A stretch of 64,000 nucleotides of DNA from Petrachloros mirabilis ULC683 (GTDB lineage Bacteria; Cyanobacteriota; Cyanobacteriia; Thermosynechococcales; Thermosynechococcaceae): contig NZ_WVIC01000002.1 of the NCBI RefSeq assembly GCF_009939295.1, positions 117,117-181,116 of the forward strand. Reading direction: 5' to 3'. How positions within the stretch are numbered: position 1 is the stretch's first letter; each line of letters begins with the position of its first letter. The position numbers and the translations under genes were made by a program. The notes below the pieces were generated by a model. That model had not been told where the DNA came from. It did not search any database and saw only the letters and a program-made list of their open reading frames with translations. This document shows, piece after piece, positions 24,587 through 34,128 of this stretch.

Positions 24587-25369
24587 ATGACAATTGCTTT
24601 AATTACTGGCGCGTCTTCCGGTATCGGTGCAGCCTTTGCCCGGGAGCTAGCCGCCCGCAAGATGGATTTAATTTTGGTGGCGCGATCGCAGGCTCGTCTC
24701 GAACAGCTTGCCACGGAATTGCAAAATCAATTTGGCATCGAAGCCACCGTACTGGTGCAGGACTTGACACTGCCCCAAGCCGCCAACCATATCTTTGAGG
24801 CGGTTCAAGCCCGCAATCTTCAGGTTGATCTGCTCATTAACAACGCCGGATTTGGCGACTACGGGGGATTTGCCCAGCGACCGGTTGACCGCAAATCGGA
24901 TATGGTCAAGCTCAACGTGCTAGCACTCACAGAACTGACCCATTGCTTTTTAGCACCAATGCAAACCCGGAAACAAGGTGCCATCATCAATGTGGCCTCT
25001 ATTGCCGCCTTTCAGCCCTTGCCATACCTGGCAGTGTATGCAGCCACCAAAGCCTTTGTGCTCCATTTCAGCGAAGCGCTCTGGGCCGAAAACCAAAACA
25101 CTGGGATAAAAATTTTAGCCCTCTGTCCGGGTCCGACCGATACCAACTTTTTTGCCGAGTCCGGGATGGATCAAAACCCGAAAATGACCGAAGGCTCTGA
25201 AATTGAAGATCCAGTCACAGTGGTGAAAAAAACCCTAAAATCCCTAGAAAAAAGTCACTCCCATCTGGTCACTGGCAACTTACAGACCCAGTTGCTGGTG
25301 AATGCCTCACGGATTACCCCCCGAGACTGGCTAACAAAAGCCTTGATCTCAGTTTTCAAAATACCGTGA
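24587..25369 (+). CDS. Short-chain dehydrogenase/reductase (SDR)
   Basis: A 260-residue classical SDR with the cofactor loop TGASSGIGAAFARELA at the N-terminus, NNAGFGDYG in the fourth strand, the catalytic serine near INVASIAAF, and Y-x-x-x-K in YAATKAF. An arginine after the second strand (VARSQ) points to NADP. Close in pattern to DltE/YqjQ-like oxidoreductases, whose substrates are poorly known. Transcribed divergently from the methionine-salvage operon, with only 68 bases between starts. Confidence 0.88.
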   Translation: MTIALITGASSGIGAAFARELAARKMDLILVARSQARLEQLATELQNQFGIEATVLVQDLTLPQAANHIFEAVQARNLQVDLLINNAGFGDYGGFAQRPVDRKSDMVKLNVLALTELTHCFLAPMQTRKQGAIINVASIAAFQPLPYLAVYAATKAFVLHFSEALWAENQNTGIKILALCPGPTDTNFFAESGMDQNPKMTEGSEIEDPVTVVKKTLKSLEKSHSHLVTGNLQTQLLVNASRITPRDWLTKALISVFKIP

Positions 25370-25371
25370 AA

Positions 25372-25397
25372 CAGCAATTTTTACTTTACAATTGCTG
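25372..25397. terminator. Hairpin after the SDR gene
   Basis: CAGCAATT and AATTGCTG pair perfectly around a 10-base loop, three bases after the SDR stop codon. No strong T-run follows on the plus strand, so efficiency is uncertain. Confidence 0.45.
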
Positions 25398-25565
25398 GCA
25401 GTGGACGAGGGGCGGTGCATGTTTTCGAGTGCTGTGGCATCTTCAAGCTCGGTGCCCTTTACTGGCTCTTGCGTCACCCTGAGCCACTCAAGCTCCAGCG
25501 TTGTGCCCTAGAATGCTTAGGCTCAGAAGCTTGACATACCAAGGATAGTATATACACAATATAAC

Positions 25566-25850
25566 ATGTGGCGGATAGCAGAGCATCGACGGGTCGATAA
25601 AAGACTCTCGAAGTCCGTACCTGTTGAGATTCTGAAGCGCTACGAGAAATGGAAAGATGTTGTCAGACTCTCGGGACCCCCGGGTTTGAGACTTATTAAA
25701 GGGTTTTATGATGAGGCGCTTTCGGGACAGTGGCAGGGGCACCGTTCCTCGCGGCTTGGACAGCAGTGGCGGGTGATCTACAGAGTGGAGGGTGACGCTC
25801 TTCTGATCCAGGTCGTAGACGTGACCCCACATGATTATCGGAGAAGATGA
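25566..25850 (+). CDS. RelE/HigB-family mRNA interferase toxin
   Basis: A 94-residue RelE/HigB-fold protein: basic N-terminal helices, then the strand pattern GHRSSRLGQQWRVIYRVEG and the C-terminal VVDVTPHDYRR expected of ribosome-dependent RNases. It would cleave translated mRNA when free. A TTGACA box at 25531-25536 could be the promoter -35; the -10 is unclear. The stop codon is two bases before the antitoxin start, so toxin precedes antitoxin, as in higBA loci. Confidence 0.82.
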   Translation: MWRIAEHRRVDKRLSKSVPVEILKRYEKWKDVVRLSGPPGLRLIKGFYDEALSGQWQGHRSSRLGQQWRVIYRVEGDALLIQVVDVTPHDYRRR

Positions 25851-25851
25851 T

Positions 25852-26112
25852 ATGGACGAATTTGCACCTGCCAAGCAAAGAGTTGAAGTTTCCGTCGGCG
25901 AATCTCTGCGTATCATGCGGGAGCTTCAGGAGTTAAGCCAGAGCCAGCTTGCGGAGCTTACAGGCATTCCTCAGGCGACGATTTCTGCCATTGAGAATAG
26001 CCGAGTCAATCTCGGCGTTGAGCGAGCCAAGGTTTTTGCTCATGCGCTAAAGTGTCATCCGGCGGTGCTCGTCTTCCCTGGATGGGATTTGCCGGTTGAG
26101 TCAGCGGCATAA
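25852..26112 (+). CDS. XRE-family antitoxin of the HigBA-like pair
   Basis: An 86-residue protein with a Cro/CI helix-turn-helix (SQSQLAELTGIPQATISAIE, about residues 32-51) and a short C-terminal dimer region. Antitoxins of this type bind the toxin and repress the operon. The ATG at 25852 is chosen over 25831 because GGAGA sits 9-12 bases upstream, inside the end of the toxin gene. Confidence 0.85.
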   Translation: MDEFAPAKQRVEVSVGESLRIMRELQELSQSQLAELTGIPQATISAIENSRVNLGVERAKVFAHALKCHPAVLVFPGWDLPVESAA

Positions 26113-26244
26113 CAAGTCGCCCCAGCCAACTCATTTTCCGCTACGCTCCGAATGTGCGGCTGAGCTTGAAACCCGGAAGTGGTGCTGTTCTCTGAAATCT
26201 CCTAAGATAGAGGCCATACCGTTTATCTGTGCTGGATGTTGTCC

Positions 26245-26595
26245 ATGCTGCTTAAGTCAACCACTCGCCACATCCACATTTTTGCGGCTGAAGTCGAAGA
26301 TAACCAACTGGTGCCCAGCGATAAGGTCTTGACCTTAGATGTTGACCCCGACAATGAGCTGGAATGGAATGAGGATGCACTCCAGCGCATCTATTACAAA
26401 TTTGATGAGCTGGTTGAGTCTTACAGCGGTGAAGACCTCACCGACTACAACCTACGTCGCATTGGGTCTGACCTGGAACACTATGTGCGATCGCTCCTGC
26501 AAAAAGGGGTGGTCGGCTATAACCTGAACCATCGCGTTCGCAACTACAGTATGGGGGTTCCTCAAGTTATCTCGTCCCCAGAAACCCAAAACTAA
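26245..26595 (+). CDS. ndhM: NAD(P)H-quinone oxidoreductase subunit M
   Basis: A 116-residue photosynthetic NDH-1 subunit. The opening LLKSTTRHIHIFAAEVE, then LTLDVDPDNELEW, ESYSGEDLTDYNLRRIG and the ending YNLNHRVRNYSMGVPQV are diagnostic of NdhM, a subunit specific to cyanobacterial and plastid NDH-1. It sits in the hydrophilic arm near the ferredoxin-binding site and supports cyclic electron flow. The start is taken at 26245 to match the family N-terminus; an ATG three codons earlier (26236) is equally open. Stand-alone transcription unit. Confidence 0.95.
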   Translation: MLLKSTTRHIHIFAAEVEDNQLVPSDKVLTLDVDPDNELEWNEDALQRIYYKFDELVESYSGEDLTDYNLRRIGSDLEHYVRSLLQKGVVGYNLNHRVRNYSMGVPQVISSPETQN

Positions 26596-26631
26596 CCCTG
26601 GTAATTCCTACTCTGACCCCGCCTCCAATTG

Positions 26632-27093
26632 CTAGTCGTTTAGGTTCTCCTTACCCAGAGATCTCGCACTTGCGGCCAAGTCCTCGATGGACTTCACGGC
26701 TCGGCGCACAAATTGCCCAATGGTCTGCGCCAGAGACGGGGTTTCTGCTGGGTGGGGGGGGATCTTGGCCATCAGCTCATGGTAGTCGTCTAGCAGGTCA
26801 TGTTCGCGATCGCTGACCACTTCATCGGCAATCAGCAAGCGACCAATTTTGGCTAACAGCTCGCGGCGTTCCGGTTCTGTAGCATCCCGCAGGTACTCCA
26901 CCATCCAGAGTTCGGTTTGCTGCAAGGGCACCTGCACGCTCAGCAAGGCCAGCAGTTCTTTGTCTCGATCTAAGTGATAGCGCTCTAAGATGGATTGCAG
27001 ATACCGAGCTTCTGCGGGTTCAAGGTGACGATCAGCCCAAGCTGAACCAATTAAGATTTTGACGCTTAAACGATGTTGGTAGTCAGTATCCAT
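26632..27093 (-). CDS. TerB-like helical protein
   Basis: A 153-residue, mostly helical protein with the TerB/DjlA pattern: an acidic repeat WADRHLEPAEARYLQSIL and a second IADEVVSDREHDLLDDY, each with acidic residues that may bind metal ions. TerB-like proteins were named for tellurite resistance but many are general stress factors. No ter genes are nearby. Confidence 0.7.
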   Translation of the reverse strand: MDTDYQHRLSVKILIGSAWADRHLEPAEARYLQSILERYHLDRDKELLALLSVQVPLQQTELWMVEYLRDATEPERRELLAKIGRLLIADEVVSDREHDLLDDYHELMAKIPPHPAETPSLAQTIGQFVRRAVKSIEDLAASARSLGKENLND

Positions 27094-27200
27094 GGCATGG
27101 GAATGTTGAGGAGCTATCTTGATCTTGGCGGGGTAGAGTGAGAAATTTATTTCATAATTCTCTCTATTGGAGGGAATCGCTTCTTGGTGGAAGGTTGTTC

Positions 27201-27224
27201 TATAGCAATCCTAAATCAGTTTTG
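27201..27224. repeat. Short repeat also found at 14553-14577
   Basis: TATAGCAATCCTAAATC followed by A/C-GTTTTGA appears here and, with two differences, at 14553-14577. It resembles a fragment of a dispersed cyanobacterial repeat; no partner end is visible at either place. Confidence 0.45.
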
Positions 27225-27244
27225 ATAGGATCAACAGGCTCAGC

Positions 27245-29053
27245 TTAAAGACCAAACTGCTGCCTAAACCAGGCTTCAATGCCGTTGGCTAGTCGTTCTG
27301 CGAGCTGTTCCTGTGCCTGAGGATCGATAATCCATTCATATTCAATGGGGTTAATCATAAAACCCAGTTCTAGGAGGACGGCAGGAGCCACCGTTGGGCG
27401 AGTCAGCGCCAGATTATTCCAGAAAACGCCATAGGAATGGCGCTCCGGGTCTTCTGTGAGGTAGTCATGCAGAAATTGGGCCAGGTCATGGCTCTGGGTG
27501 TGATACCAAAAGGTGCCAATGCCAGCGGTGTTGATGGCGTCGCCATCGTCGGGCAGGGCATTGTAATGCAGACTCAGTGCGATCGCAGGTTCACTCTCGT
27601 TAATCACATCCACTCGATCTTGAGGCCAGAGATCCTCATCCCCTTCCCGGGTCATAATTACCCTAGCCCCCCGTCGAATCAAGGCTTGTTGGAGCAGCTT
27701 GCCTAGGGTGAGCGCCACATCTTTTTCGGGGATGCCCGTGGGACCAACCGCACCGAGGTCTTCATCGCTGCCATGCCCTGGGTCTAGCAGGATCGAAATT
27801 CCCGAGAGGCTTTGAGCGGGCAACACGGCTCCAGAAGTAATCTGATTGCCATAGCGTAGGGTTCCCGCTGGCAACTCCGGGGGATGACGCAGGGATAACA
27901 CTAAGGTCGTATCGTCATAGCGCAGTTTGTACCCCCAGCCCTGGGGATTTTGGAGATGAATGCGATAGGCCACCTGTCCAGGAGCCACCTGCTGCCAGTC
28001 CAGCCGCTGGATCACGTAAGTGTCATTGAGAAAGGCGGTATCAGTCTGAGCCGTAGTGTTGTAGAGCGTCAGCGTCATTTGTCCGGTATCTTGATCAACC
28101 CGAATCGGAACCGGCACATCCAAGGGGAAATGAACCTCGGTCCAACCCTGTACCCGCTGGGTGCGAAAACTGCGGATGTTGGCCTCCGCAGGCATAGCGC
28201 CAGAAACAACCTCGGTTTCACGGCTGTGAATCCAGCCCCCGTAGTCGAGGCGCAGCCAGTCACCGCCGCGTCCGGTGATGCGAGCCTGGGTGCCCTGGGG
28301 CAGAGGCGTCAGGCGGGAGTAGTCGGTGCCAGGGCCAGTGCGAGCCACCCCCTGCTCTGAGGTGACTGCAATCACCTCAAAAGCAGAGGGGGATAAAATT
28401 TCCACAGCGCCAGGGGCAGTTTGACGCGCAGTTCGGCCATTTTGCTGAATCTGAAACACAGGCTGCCCCAAGCTCCCGGGTTGCGCAAACGCCGTACATC
28501 CCTGGTAAAGGCCGGAGCTGCCGTTGACCTGGGGCTGATTGGTCAAGGTCAACGCGGCAAAATTGGGGGGCAGGGTGACATTTTCCGTGGTCGGTAGCAG
28601 GGGAATGCGATGTTGTCCTAGCTGCACAAAGACGGTGGCCTTGGCAAGCCCCACAGCTCGAAAACAGATGGGTTCGTTCGGCTGGCGGGCAATGGCACCT
28701 TGGGGTTCAAGGGAGTCTTCAACAAAGCCCAGGGTGGTGGGTGGCGTCACCTCGGTGGACTGGCGAGTGACCGTGACGCTGATGGTTTGATCTCGGTAGC
28801 GCAACTCAAATTGGTTTTCACCCACTTTTAAGGGAAAACTGGGGGCAAAGTTACCGGCGGGGCTGCGATCGCCCATCACCTCACCATTGACGGTCACCTC
28901 AGCGTCTGGGGGTGCGGACCCAATCAGAAAAATTTGGGCAGCCGTGGTAGTGTGATTGGAAGGTGGATACACCAGCATCAAAGAAGACTCTGCCCGGACA
29001 GGGAGAGCGATGATAGCTGTCGTGCCAAGGGCACCAAGAATGGGTTTGAGCAT
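27245..29053 (-). CDS. N-acetylmuramoyl-L-alanine amidase with SH3 and N-terminal modules
   Basis: A 602-residue exported cell-wall hydrolase. A signal peptide (cleavage after PVRA) is followed by Ig-like sequence, an SH3-like domain (about 228-280, GVARTGPGTDYSRL), an AMIN-like region and the Amidase_3 domain (about 420-600). Zinc ligands are seen in LLDPGHG, GIPEKDV and LSLHYN, with the catalytic glutamate in LLELGFM. It cuts the amide bond between muramic acid and the stem peptide. Some cyanobacterial amidases of this type make septal channels, but that role is only a possibility here. Confidence 0.88.
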   Translation of the reverse strand: MLKPILGALGTTAIIALPVRAESSLMLVYPPSNHTTTAAQIFLIGSAPPDAEVTVNGEVMGDRSPAGNFAPSFPLKVGENQFELRYRDQTISVTVTRQSTEVTPPTTLGFVEDSLEPQGAIARQPNEPICFRAVGLAKATVFVQLGQHRIPLLPTTENVTLPPNFAALTLTNQPQVNGSSGLYQGCTAFAQPGSLGQPVFQIQQNGRTARQTAPGAVEILSPSAFEVIAVTSEQGVARTGPGTDYSRLTPLPQGTQARITGRGGDWLRLDYGGWIHSRETEVVSGAMPAEANIRSFRTQRVQGWTEVHFPLDVPVPIRVDQDTGQMTLTLYNTTAQTDTAFLNDTYVIQRLDWQQVAPGQVAYRIHLQNPQGWGYKLRYDDTTLVLSLRHPPELPAGTLRYGNQITSGAVLPAQSLSGISILLDPGHGSDEDLGAVGPTGIPEKDVALTLGKLLQQALIRRGARVIMTREGDEDLWPQDRVDVINESEPAIALSLHYNALPDDGDAINTAGIGTFWYHTQSHDLAQFLHDYLTEDPERHSYGVFWNNLALTRPTVAPAVLLELGFMINPIEYEWIIDPQAQEQLAERLANGIEAWFRQQFGL

Positions 29054-29204
29054 GGTTGTTTTGGGGATGCGATGGCTCTAGGCCGATCTTTGACCATCGC
29101 AGCACTGCCCACCATAGCAAAGGATTGCCCCCTTCTAAATTAATAATGACAAGATCCCGTATCGCAAAGTTGGCACCCATTGCTGGATTTGCTTTAATGA
29201 CCTC

Positions 29205-29789
29205 ATGAAAGATTATCTGAAAGTTAGTGAAGTCATTAACTGGCAGCATTCCGAAATCATGGAACGTGCCAAGCAAATTGCATTTGGGTTGGAAACATCA
29301 GTGGCGATCGCAAAGGCGTGTTTTGAGTGGGTAAGAGATGAGATTCGCCACAGTTATGACTATCAAATGAATCCTGTAACTTGCCGAGCATCTGATGTTC
29401 TTGAATACAAAACAGGTTATTGCTTTGCCAAAAGTCATTTATTGGCAGCATTGTTAAGAGCAAATCAGATCCCAGTGGGGTTTTGCTATCAGCGGTTGAG
29501 TATTGATGGCAAAGGTGCGCCATTCAGTCTGCATGGATTTAACGCAATCTATTTGCCTGAGTTTGGTTGGTATCGGGCTGACGCGAGAGGCAATAAGGAA
29601 GGTATCAATGCTCAGTTCACGCCACCCCAAGAGCAGTTAGCATTCAAGATTCAGTTTCCTGAAGAGGCATATTTTCCAGAAGTTCTTGATGAACCGCTCC
29701 AAATTATCATAGAGGCGTTGCAATCACAGGGCACATGGGATGAGATGCTTCATAACCTTCCAGACATTGCTCAAAGAGGGCAATTTTAA
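29205..29789 (+). CDS. Transglutaminase-like cysteine protease-fold protein
   Basis: A 194-residue protein with the transglutaminase catalytic order: cysteine in YKTGYCFAKS, histidine in LHGFNAIYL and aspartate in RADARGN. Such small bacterial members are usually peptidases or amide hydrolases. The last three or so codons and the downstream 27 bases are a near copy of a segment inside the following DUF29 gene, so the C-terminus (AQRGQF) may have been created by a duplication. No signal peptide is present. Confidence 0.8.
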   Translation: MKDYLKVSEVINWQHSEIMERAKQIAFGLETSVAIAKACFEWVRDEIRHSYDYQMNPVTCRASDVLEYKTGYCFAKSHLLAALLRANQIPVGFCYQRLSIDGKGAPFSLHGFNAIYLPEFGWYRADARGNKEGINAQFTPPQEQLAFKIQFPEEAYFPEVLDEPLQIIIEALQSQGTWDEMLHNLPDIAQRGQF

Positions 29790-29816
29790 GTATCTAGATC
29801 TTGTCAATTTGGTGGA
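29766..29816 (+). repeat. 51 bp direct repeat of DUF29 coding sequence (partner 29894-29944)
   Basis: Matches 29894-29944 at 48 of 51 bases, from ATTGCTCAAAGAGGG to TTTGGTGGA. The second copy is in frame within the DUF29 gene; the first straddles the stop of the transglutaminase gene. Confidence 0.85.
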
Positions 29817-29837
29817 TTCAAGCAAAGGGAGGACACA

Positions 29838-30284
29838 ATGCCAGCCAATCTCTATGAAACTGATTTCTATGCCTGGACGTTAGAGCAGTCAAAATTGCTC
29901 AAAGAGGGTGATTTTAAGCATCTAGATCTTGTCAATTTGGTGGAGGAAATAGAGTCTTTGGGAAAACAACAGCGTCAGGAACTTAGAAGCCGACTCGGTG
30001 TTTTAATTGGGCACTTACTGAAGTGGGACTACCAACCGGAAAAGCGCAGTAAAAGCTGGCGAGTGACGATTCGAGAGCAACGGCGAGAAATTTTGCAACT
30101 TCTGAAGGAAAACCCTAGTCTCAAGCCTTATCTAGAAGAAGCAATTACCCAGGCTCATGAATCTGGACTAGATTTAGTAGTTAAAGAAACACCTTTAGAT
30201 TACAGAGATCTACCCGAACACTGCCCTTATACCCTAGATGAATTGTTTGATCCAGGCTTTCCCACTGATTTGAACCCTGCTTGA
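29838..30284 (+). CDS. DUF29 family protein
   Basis: A 148-residue protein with the DUF29 signature: YETDFYAWTLEQSKLLKEG at the N-terminus, HLDLVNLVEEIESLG, and LIGHLLKWDYQPEKRSKSW in the middle, ending CPYTLDELFDPGF. DUF29 is abundant and multi-copy in cyanobacteria and has no proven function; it is all helical. It has a GGAGG-like site (GGGAGGACACA) before the ATG. Confidence 0.85.
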   Translation: MPANLYETDFYAWTLEQSKLLKEGDFKHLDLVNLVEEIESLGKQQRQELRSRLGVLIGHLLKWDYQPEKRSKSWRVTIREQRREILQLLKENPSLKPYLEEAITQAHESGLDLVVKETPLDYRDLPEHCPYTLDELFDPGFPTDLNPA

Positions 30285-30334
30285 GTGGATTTTAAGTACC
30301 ACTAAATTGCCAACGCCCCCACAAGTATCTCTAA

Positions 30335-30485
30335 GAGCGTGTTTTAAAAGTCTCATCAACCCTGCATTAGCCCCCCCGACCCCCCAAGTTTGGGGGGAGA
30401 AAGGCGAGAACTCTGACCCTAGCCCCCCAAACTTGGGGGGCTAGGGGGGCGAGTGCAAGATCTAAGCACCTTTTCAAACACTCTC
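30335..30485. mobile_element. MITE, GAG-end family, core type a, with TAA duplication
   Basis: A 151 bp element between direct TAA repeats (30332-30334 and 30486-30488). Ends GAGCGTGTTTTAAAAG and CTTTTCAAACACTCTC are inverted repeats. The two central hairpins (CCCCCCAAGTTTGGGGGG and CCCCCCAAACTTGGGGGG) are perfect. Confidence 0.88.
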
Positions 30486-30509
30486 TAAACATTTGACATT
30501 CTCAAAGTT

Positions 30510-31316
30510 TCAATCTTGCTGATGGGAAAACTGATGCGCCCCAATCCCCGCTAGAACTGCCGCTACCACCAACAGCAACACCACTGTGTACCAGGGAAAC
30601 GCCGATAGTGGCTCGTAGGCCGCTGCCCGGAGGCCAATGCAGGTATGGGTAAGTGGCAACGCATAGACTACTACCTTAAAGGCCACTGGCAACCCACTGG
30701 GATCAAAAAAGGTGCCCCCTAAAAAAGACATCGGTACAATCAAAAAATTATTAAATAGCCCCACACTTTCAAGAGACTGTACCCGCAATCCTACAATCAC
30801 CCCCAGCCCCGCAAATACCGCACAATTGAGGATCAGCAACAGCAAAAACAGCGGATTTAAGTAGCCCACAAAATTGCCCGTGAATAGCACCGCCACCCCC
30901 AGTACCGCCGCTGAAGTCAATAATCCCCGCACCACCCCCGCTAGCATTTTGCCTAAAAACAGCGCCAAAGGATGAATCGGCACCAACAACAACTCTTCAA
31001 AGGTCTTGGAGTAGAGGCGATCGCCGCAGATCGAAAACGTTGTTCCCGCAAAGCCAATGGTCATGGATGACAATGCCACCATTCCTGGCAAAATGAATTC
31101 CAGATAATTGCTGCCCATCGAGGGACGTCCCAAAGACTCGCCTAGGCCAAACCCAAACGCTGCAATATAAATTAGCGGAGCCACCAACCCTGAGGCCACC
31201 ACCTGCTTCAGCCGCACTCGTAAATCTAGCCAGTCTCCCCAAAAAATGGTGAGGCTATCAGTCCAGATTTCTGTCAGTAGGCTTGCCAGTTTGAGGGACT
31301 GTTTTTGGCTAACCAC
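30510..31316 (-). CDS. ABC-2 type transporter permease
   Basis: A 268-residue membrane protein with six predicted helices. The loop GTTFSICGDRLYSKTFEELLLVPIHP and the later MSFLGGTFFDPSGLP match the NodJ/DrrB ABC-2 permease family. These work with an ATPase subunit to export lipids, drugs or polysaccharides, but no ATPase gene is next to it, so the partner must lie elsewhere. Starts with GTG. It is downstream of leuA and the coiled-coil gene in the same direction. Confidence 0.87.
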   Translation of the reverse strand: MVSQKQSLKLASLLTEIWTDSLTIFWGDWLDLRVRLKQVVASGLVAPLIYIAAFGFGLGESLGRPSMGSNYLEFILPGMVALSSMTIGFAGTTFSICGDRLYSKTFEELLLVPIHPLALFLGKMLAGVVRGLLTSAAVLGVAVLFTGNFVGYLNPLFLLLLILNCAVFAGLGVIVGLRVQSLESVGLFNNFLIVPMSFLGGTFFDPSGLPVAFKVVVYALPLTHTCIGLRAAAYEPLSAFPWYTVVLLLVVAAVLAGIGAHQFSHQQD

Positions 31317-31391
31317 AACTTCAGGATTCTCCCACTAATAAAAATTTTTCACAACCGAGCCGAAGAAACAAAATTTCACCTGATATGCCCT

Positions 31392-31814
31392 TCATGCCTG
31401 GGGATAACGAAGTCCATCCCGGGATGGGTTTTTCAGGGCATCATGGAGCGCGTTAATAAGATTCTGGCGCGTTCTCAGATGAGCGGACTTTTCTTGTTCA
31501 AGTGCTTCTTGCAAGCGATCTCGTTCAGCTAGAGCCGTTGCCAATTGAGCTGACATGCTGGTGTTTGCTGTCCCTGGCAGAGAGAGAGCCGCGCCTCTGC
31601 GATTTTGGCAAAGTTGCTGTAGCTCAGCTCGCAGGCTGGCAATGGTTTGGTCGGCTTTTTCTACGCCTCGACGACGCTGCTGTGCTTCGACTTCGTAGCG
31701 CTGTCGCCATTGTGCAGCACTGACTAAGGCGCGATCGCGCTCCTGCTCGATGACCTGTAGAGCCACTTGCAGCCGGGCAATTTCTTGATTTAACTCCGCT
31801 AAATCGACAGACAT
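31392..31814 (-). CDS. Coiled-coil protein of unknown function
   Basis: A 140-residue protein, almost entirely predicted coiled coil (AELNQEIARLQVALQVIEQERD onward) with a short Ser/Thr/Gly-rich break near residues 75-90, and a C-terminal NALHDALKNPSRDGLRYPQ tail. No membrane helix or catalytic motif. It lies 62 bases downstream of leuA in the same direction. Function unknown. Confidence 0.65.
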   Translation of the reverse strand: MSVDLAELNQEIARLQVALQVIEQERDRALVSAAQWRQRYEVEAQQRRRGVEKADQTIASLRAELQQLCQNRRGAALSLPGTANTSMSAQLATALAERDRLQEALEQEKSAHLRTRQNLINALHDALKNPSRDGLRYPQA

Positions 31815-31876
31815 AGATCCCCAGGAAAGACAAACTCTGCTGGCTGAATCATTGAATTCAGCGAACTGAGCATATC

Positions 31877-33502
31877 TTAAACCGTTGCGGGTTGAGATCG
31901 ATTCAGGGCAGGCTGATGGGACTGGTTTTGCACTACGGTATACAGCCGATTCAGGGCGTTCACGTAGGCTTGAGCCGAGGCCACAATAATATCGGTGTTA
32001 GCCGCATGTCCGGAGTAAATGCGATCTTCATGCTGGAGGCGAATCGTCACTTCACCGATGGCGTCAATACCCGCCGTCACCGACTGCACCGAAAATTCAA
32101 TCAGGCGATTGGGCACGTTGATGACGCGATTGATGGCGCAGTAAACCGCATCCACAGGACCAGTGCCAATGGCGGCATCCGTGAGTTCCTGCCCCTCGGG
32201 AGTCCGCAAAGTGACAGTGGCCGTGGGGCAGGCATGGTCGCCACAGGACACCTGCACCCGCTCCAGATGGAATCCGTTGATCACCTGGGTTTGGGTTTCA
32301 TCTTTGACGATGGCTTCTAGATCCCAATCCGAGATTTCTTTCTTTTTGTCCGCCAGATCCTTGAAGCGAATAAACGCTTTATTGAGATCTTGCTCCGATA
32401 GCTCAAAGCCCAACTCCTTGAGTCGAGCGCGAAAGGCATTGCGGCCTGAGTGTTTGCCCAGAACAATCTGGTTGTCTACTAAGCCAATGGACTGGGCATC
32501 CATAATTTCATAGGTGAGCTTGTTCTTTAACACCCCGTCTTGGTGAATGCCAGACTCGTGGGCGAAGGCATTGGAACCTACGATGGCCTTATTGGGCTGA
32601 ATTAACATCCCGGTCAAGTTAGACACCAGCCGCGAAGTTTTGTAGATTTGGCGGGTGTCAATATGGGTCAAGGGTGCTTCCGAGTCGGGGGAGCGGCCAA
32701 AGAAGGGGTTGAAATACTGCCGCCGCACATGAAGTGCCATCACCAACTCTTCGAGAGCGGCGTTCCCGGCTCGCTCACCAATGCCGTTGATGGTGCATTC
32801 CAACTGGCGGGCACCGTTCTTGACCGCTTCTAAGAAGTTGGCCACAGCCAACCCCAGGTCGTTGTGTCCATGCACAGAAATCACAGCTTGATCGACATTG
32901 GCTACATTATCTTTGATGCCCTTGATCAAGGCTCCGAACTCGCTGGGGGTAATGTAGCCCACCGTATCGGGAATATTGATGGTGGTGGCACCGGCTGCGA
33001 TCGCTCGCGCTAGCACCTCATACAAAAACTCAGGATCTGAGCGCCCCGCATCCTCCGGGGAAAATTCCACATCCTCGGTGTAGGATTTGGCCAGAGCCAC
33101 CATCTCTTCGGCGATGGCCAACACCTCAGCCCGAGTTTTCTTGAGCTTGTACTTTAAATGAATATCTGAGGTAGCAATAAAGGTGTGAATCCGGCCATAG
33201 ACCGCTGGCTTGAGCGCCTCCGCCGCTGCTTTAATGTCCTGAACGGTTGCCCTGGCCAGACCACAGATCACTGGGCCCTCTTCAGTCCCCACCGTTTCCG
33301 CAATGCGCTGAACGGCTTCAAAGTCCCCAGGACTGGCAAAGGGAAATCCGGCCTCAATCACATCTACACCGAGTCGAGCCAGTTGACGGGCAATGGTTAG
33401 TTTTTCATCCACATTTAGCGTTGCACCCGGAGACTGCTCTCCATCTCGCAGGGTTGTGTCGAAAATCAGCACGCGATCAACTTGACTCGGATGAATTTTC
33501 AT
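31877..33502 (-). CDS. leuA: 2-isopropylmalate synthase
   Basis: A 541-residue enzyme for the first step of leucine synthesis: acetyl-CoA plus 2-oxoisovalerate. The N-terminal TIM barrel has the metal and substrate motif [17 protein letters not shown] and the [12 protein letters not shown] signature with two metal-binding histidines. The C-terminal LeuA regulatory domain (about 390-520) binds leucine for feedback. Length is normal for long-form LeuA. Transcribed leftward, with the coiled-coil and ABC permease genes downstream. Confidence 0.96.
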   Translation of the reverse strand: MKIHPSQVDRVLIFDTTLRDGEQSPGATLNVDEKLTIARQLARLGVDVIEAGFPFASPGDFEAVQRIAETVGTEEGPVICGLARATVQDIKAAAEALKPAVYGRIHTFIATSDIHLKYKLKKTRAEVLAIAEEMVALAKSYTEDVEFSPEDAGRSDPEFLYEVLARAIAAGATTINIPDTVGYITPSEFGALIKGIKDNVANVDQAVISVHGHNDLGLAVANFLEAVKNGARQLECTINGIGERAGNAALEELVMALHVRRQYFNPFFGRSPDSEAPLTHIDTRQIYKTSRLVSNLTGMLIQPNKAIVGSNAFAHESGIHQDGVLKNKLTYEIMDAQSIGLVDNQIVLGKHSGRNAFRARLKELGFELSEQDLNKAFIRFKDLADKKKEISDWDLEAIVKDETQTQVINGFHLERVQVSCGDHACPTATVTLRTPEGQELTDAAIGTGPVDAVYCAINRVINVPNRLIEFSVQSVTAGIDAIGEVTIRLQHEDRIYSGHAANTDIIVASAQAYVNALNRLYTVVQNQSHQPALNRSQPATV

Positions 33503-33615
33503 GGGTCACCAACCATCAGTAGTGGCTAAATGGCAAAACTCACCTTATTCTAAGCGAACCAGCGGGAGAACGGCTGACGCCCCATGAAGATTGCCTGACA
33601 TCCCCAGCAGGGGGT

Positions 33616-34128
33616 CTAGACCTGAGATTCGGTTTTCTCAATTGCATCTCGAATGTGATTGAGATCAATATATTGATCTGTGGCATTGCGAAGCTCACGG
33701 GCAATCATGCCTTCAGTTGAAACTACGGTGATATGAGTATTCTTAGAGCGGAGCAATTCAATGGCTCGCTCAAAGTCTCCATCTCCACTTAATAAAATCA
33801 TCCGATCATACTGATCAACCGTGTTAAACATATCAATCACAATCTCAATGTCCAAGTTGGCCTTTTGAGAATAGCGACCGGAATTGTCGTCATAAAATTC
33901 TTTCAGGATCTTTGTACGGACTGTGTAGCCTAAGTTGATCAATGCATCACGAAAGCCACGCTGATCTTGGATGTCTTTTAATCCCGTATACCAAAAAGCA
34001 TTGACCAATCTAATACCGGTCTCGTGGGTAAAGTATTCCAAAACTCTTCGAGGATCAAAAAACCAACCATTTTTTTGCTGAGCATAAAACATATTGTTTC
34101 CATCCACGAAAATGGAAACTCGATTCAT
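33616..34128 (-). CDS. LabA-like NYN-domain protein
   Basis: A 170-residue NYN (PIN-like) domain protein. The opening RVSIFVDGNNMFYAQQKNG, acidic residues in ANLDIEIVIDMFN and the SGDGDFERAIELLRS block form the expected acidic site of this RNase fold. LabA of Synechococcus acts in the output of the circadian clock; cyanobacterial paralogues are common, and RNase activity is not shown for most. The start at 34128 (MNRVSIF) follows the family; 34140 is also open. Upstream DNA is AT-rich. Confidence 0.85.
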   Translation of the reverse strand: MNRVSIFVDGNNMFYAQQKNGWFFDPRRVLEYFTHETGIRLVNAFWYTGLKDIQDQRGFRDALINLGYTVRTKILKEFYDDNSGRYSQKANLDIEIVIDMFNTVDQYDRMILLSGDGDFERAIELLRSKNTHITVVSTEGMIARELRNATDQYIDLNHIRDAIEKTESQV

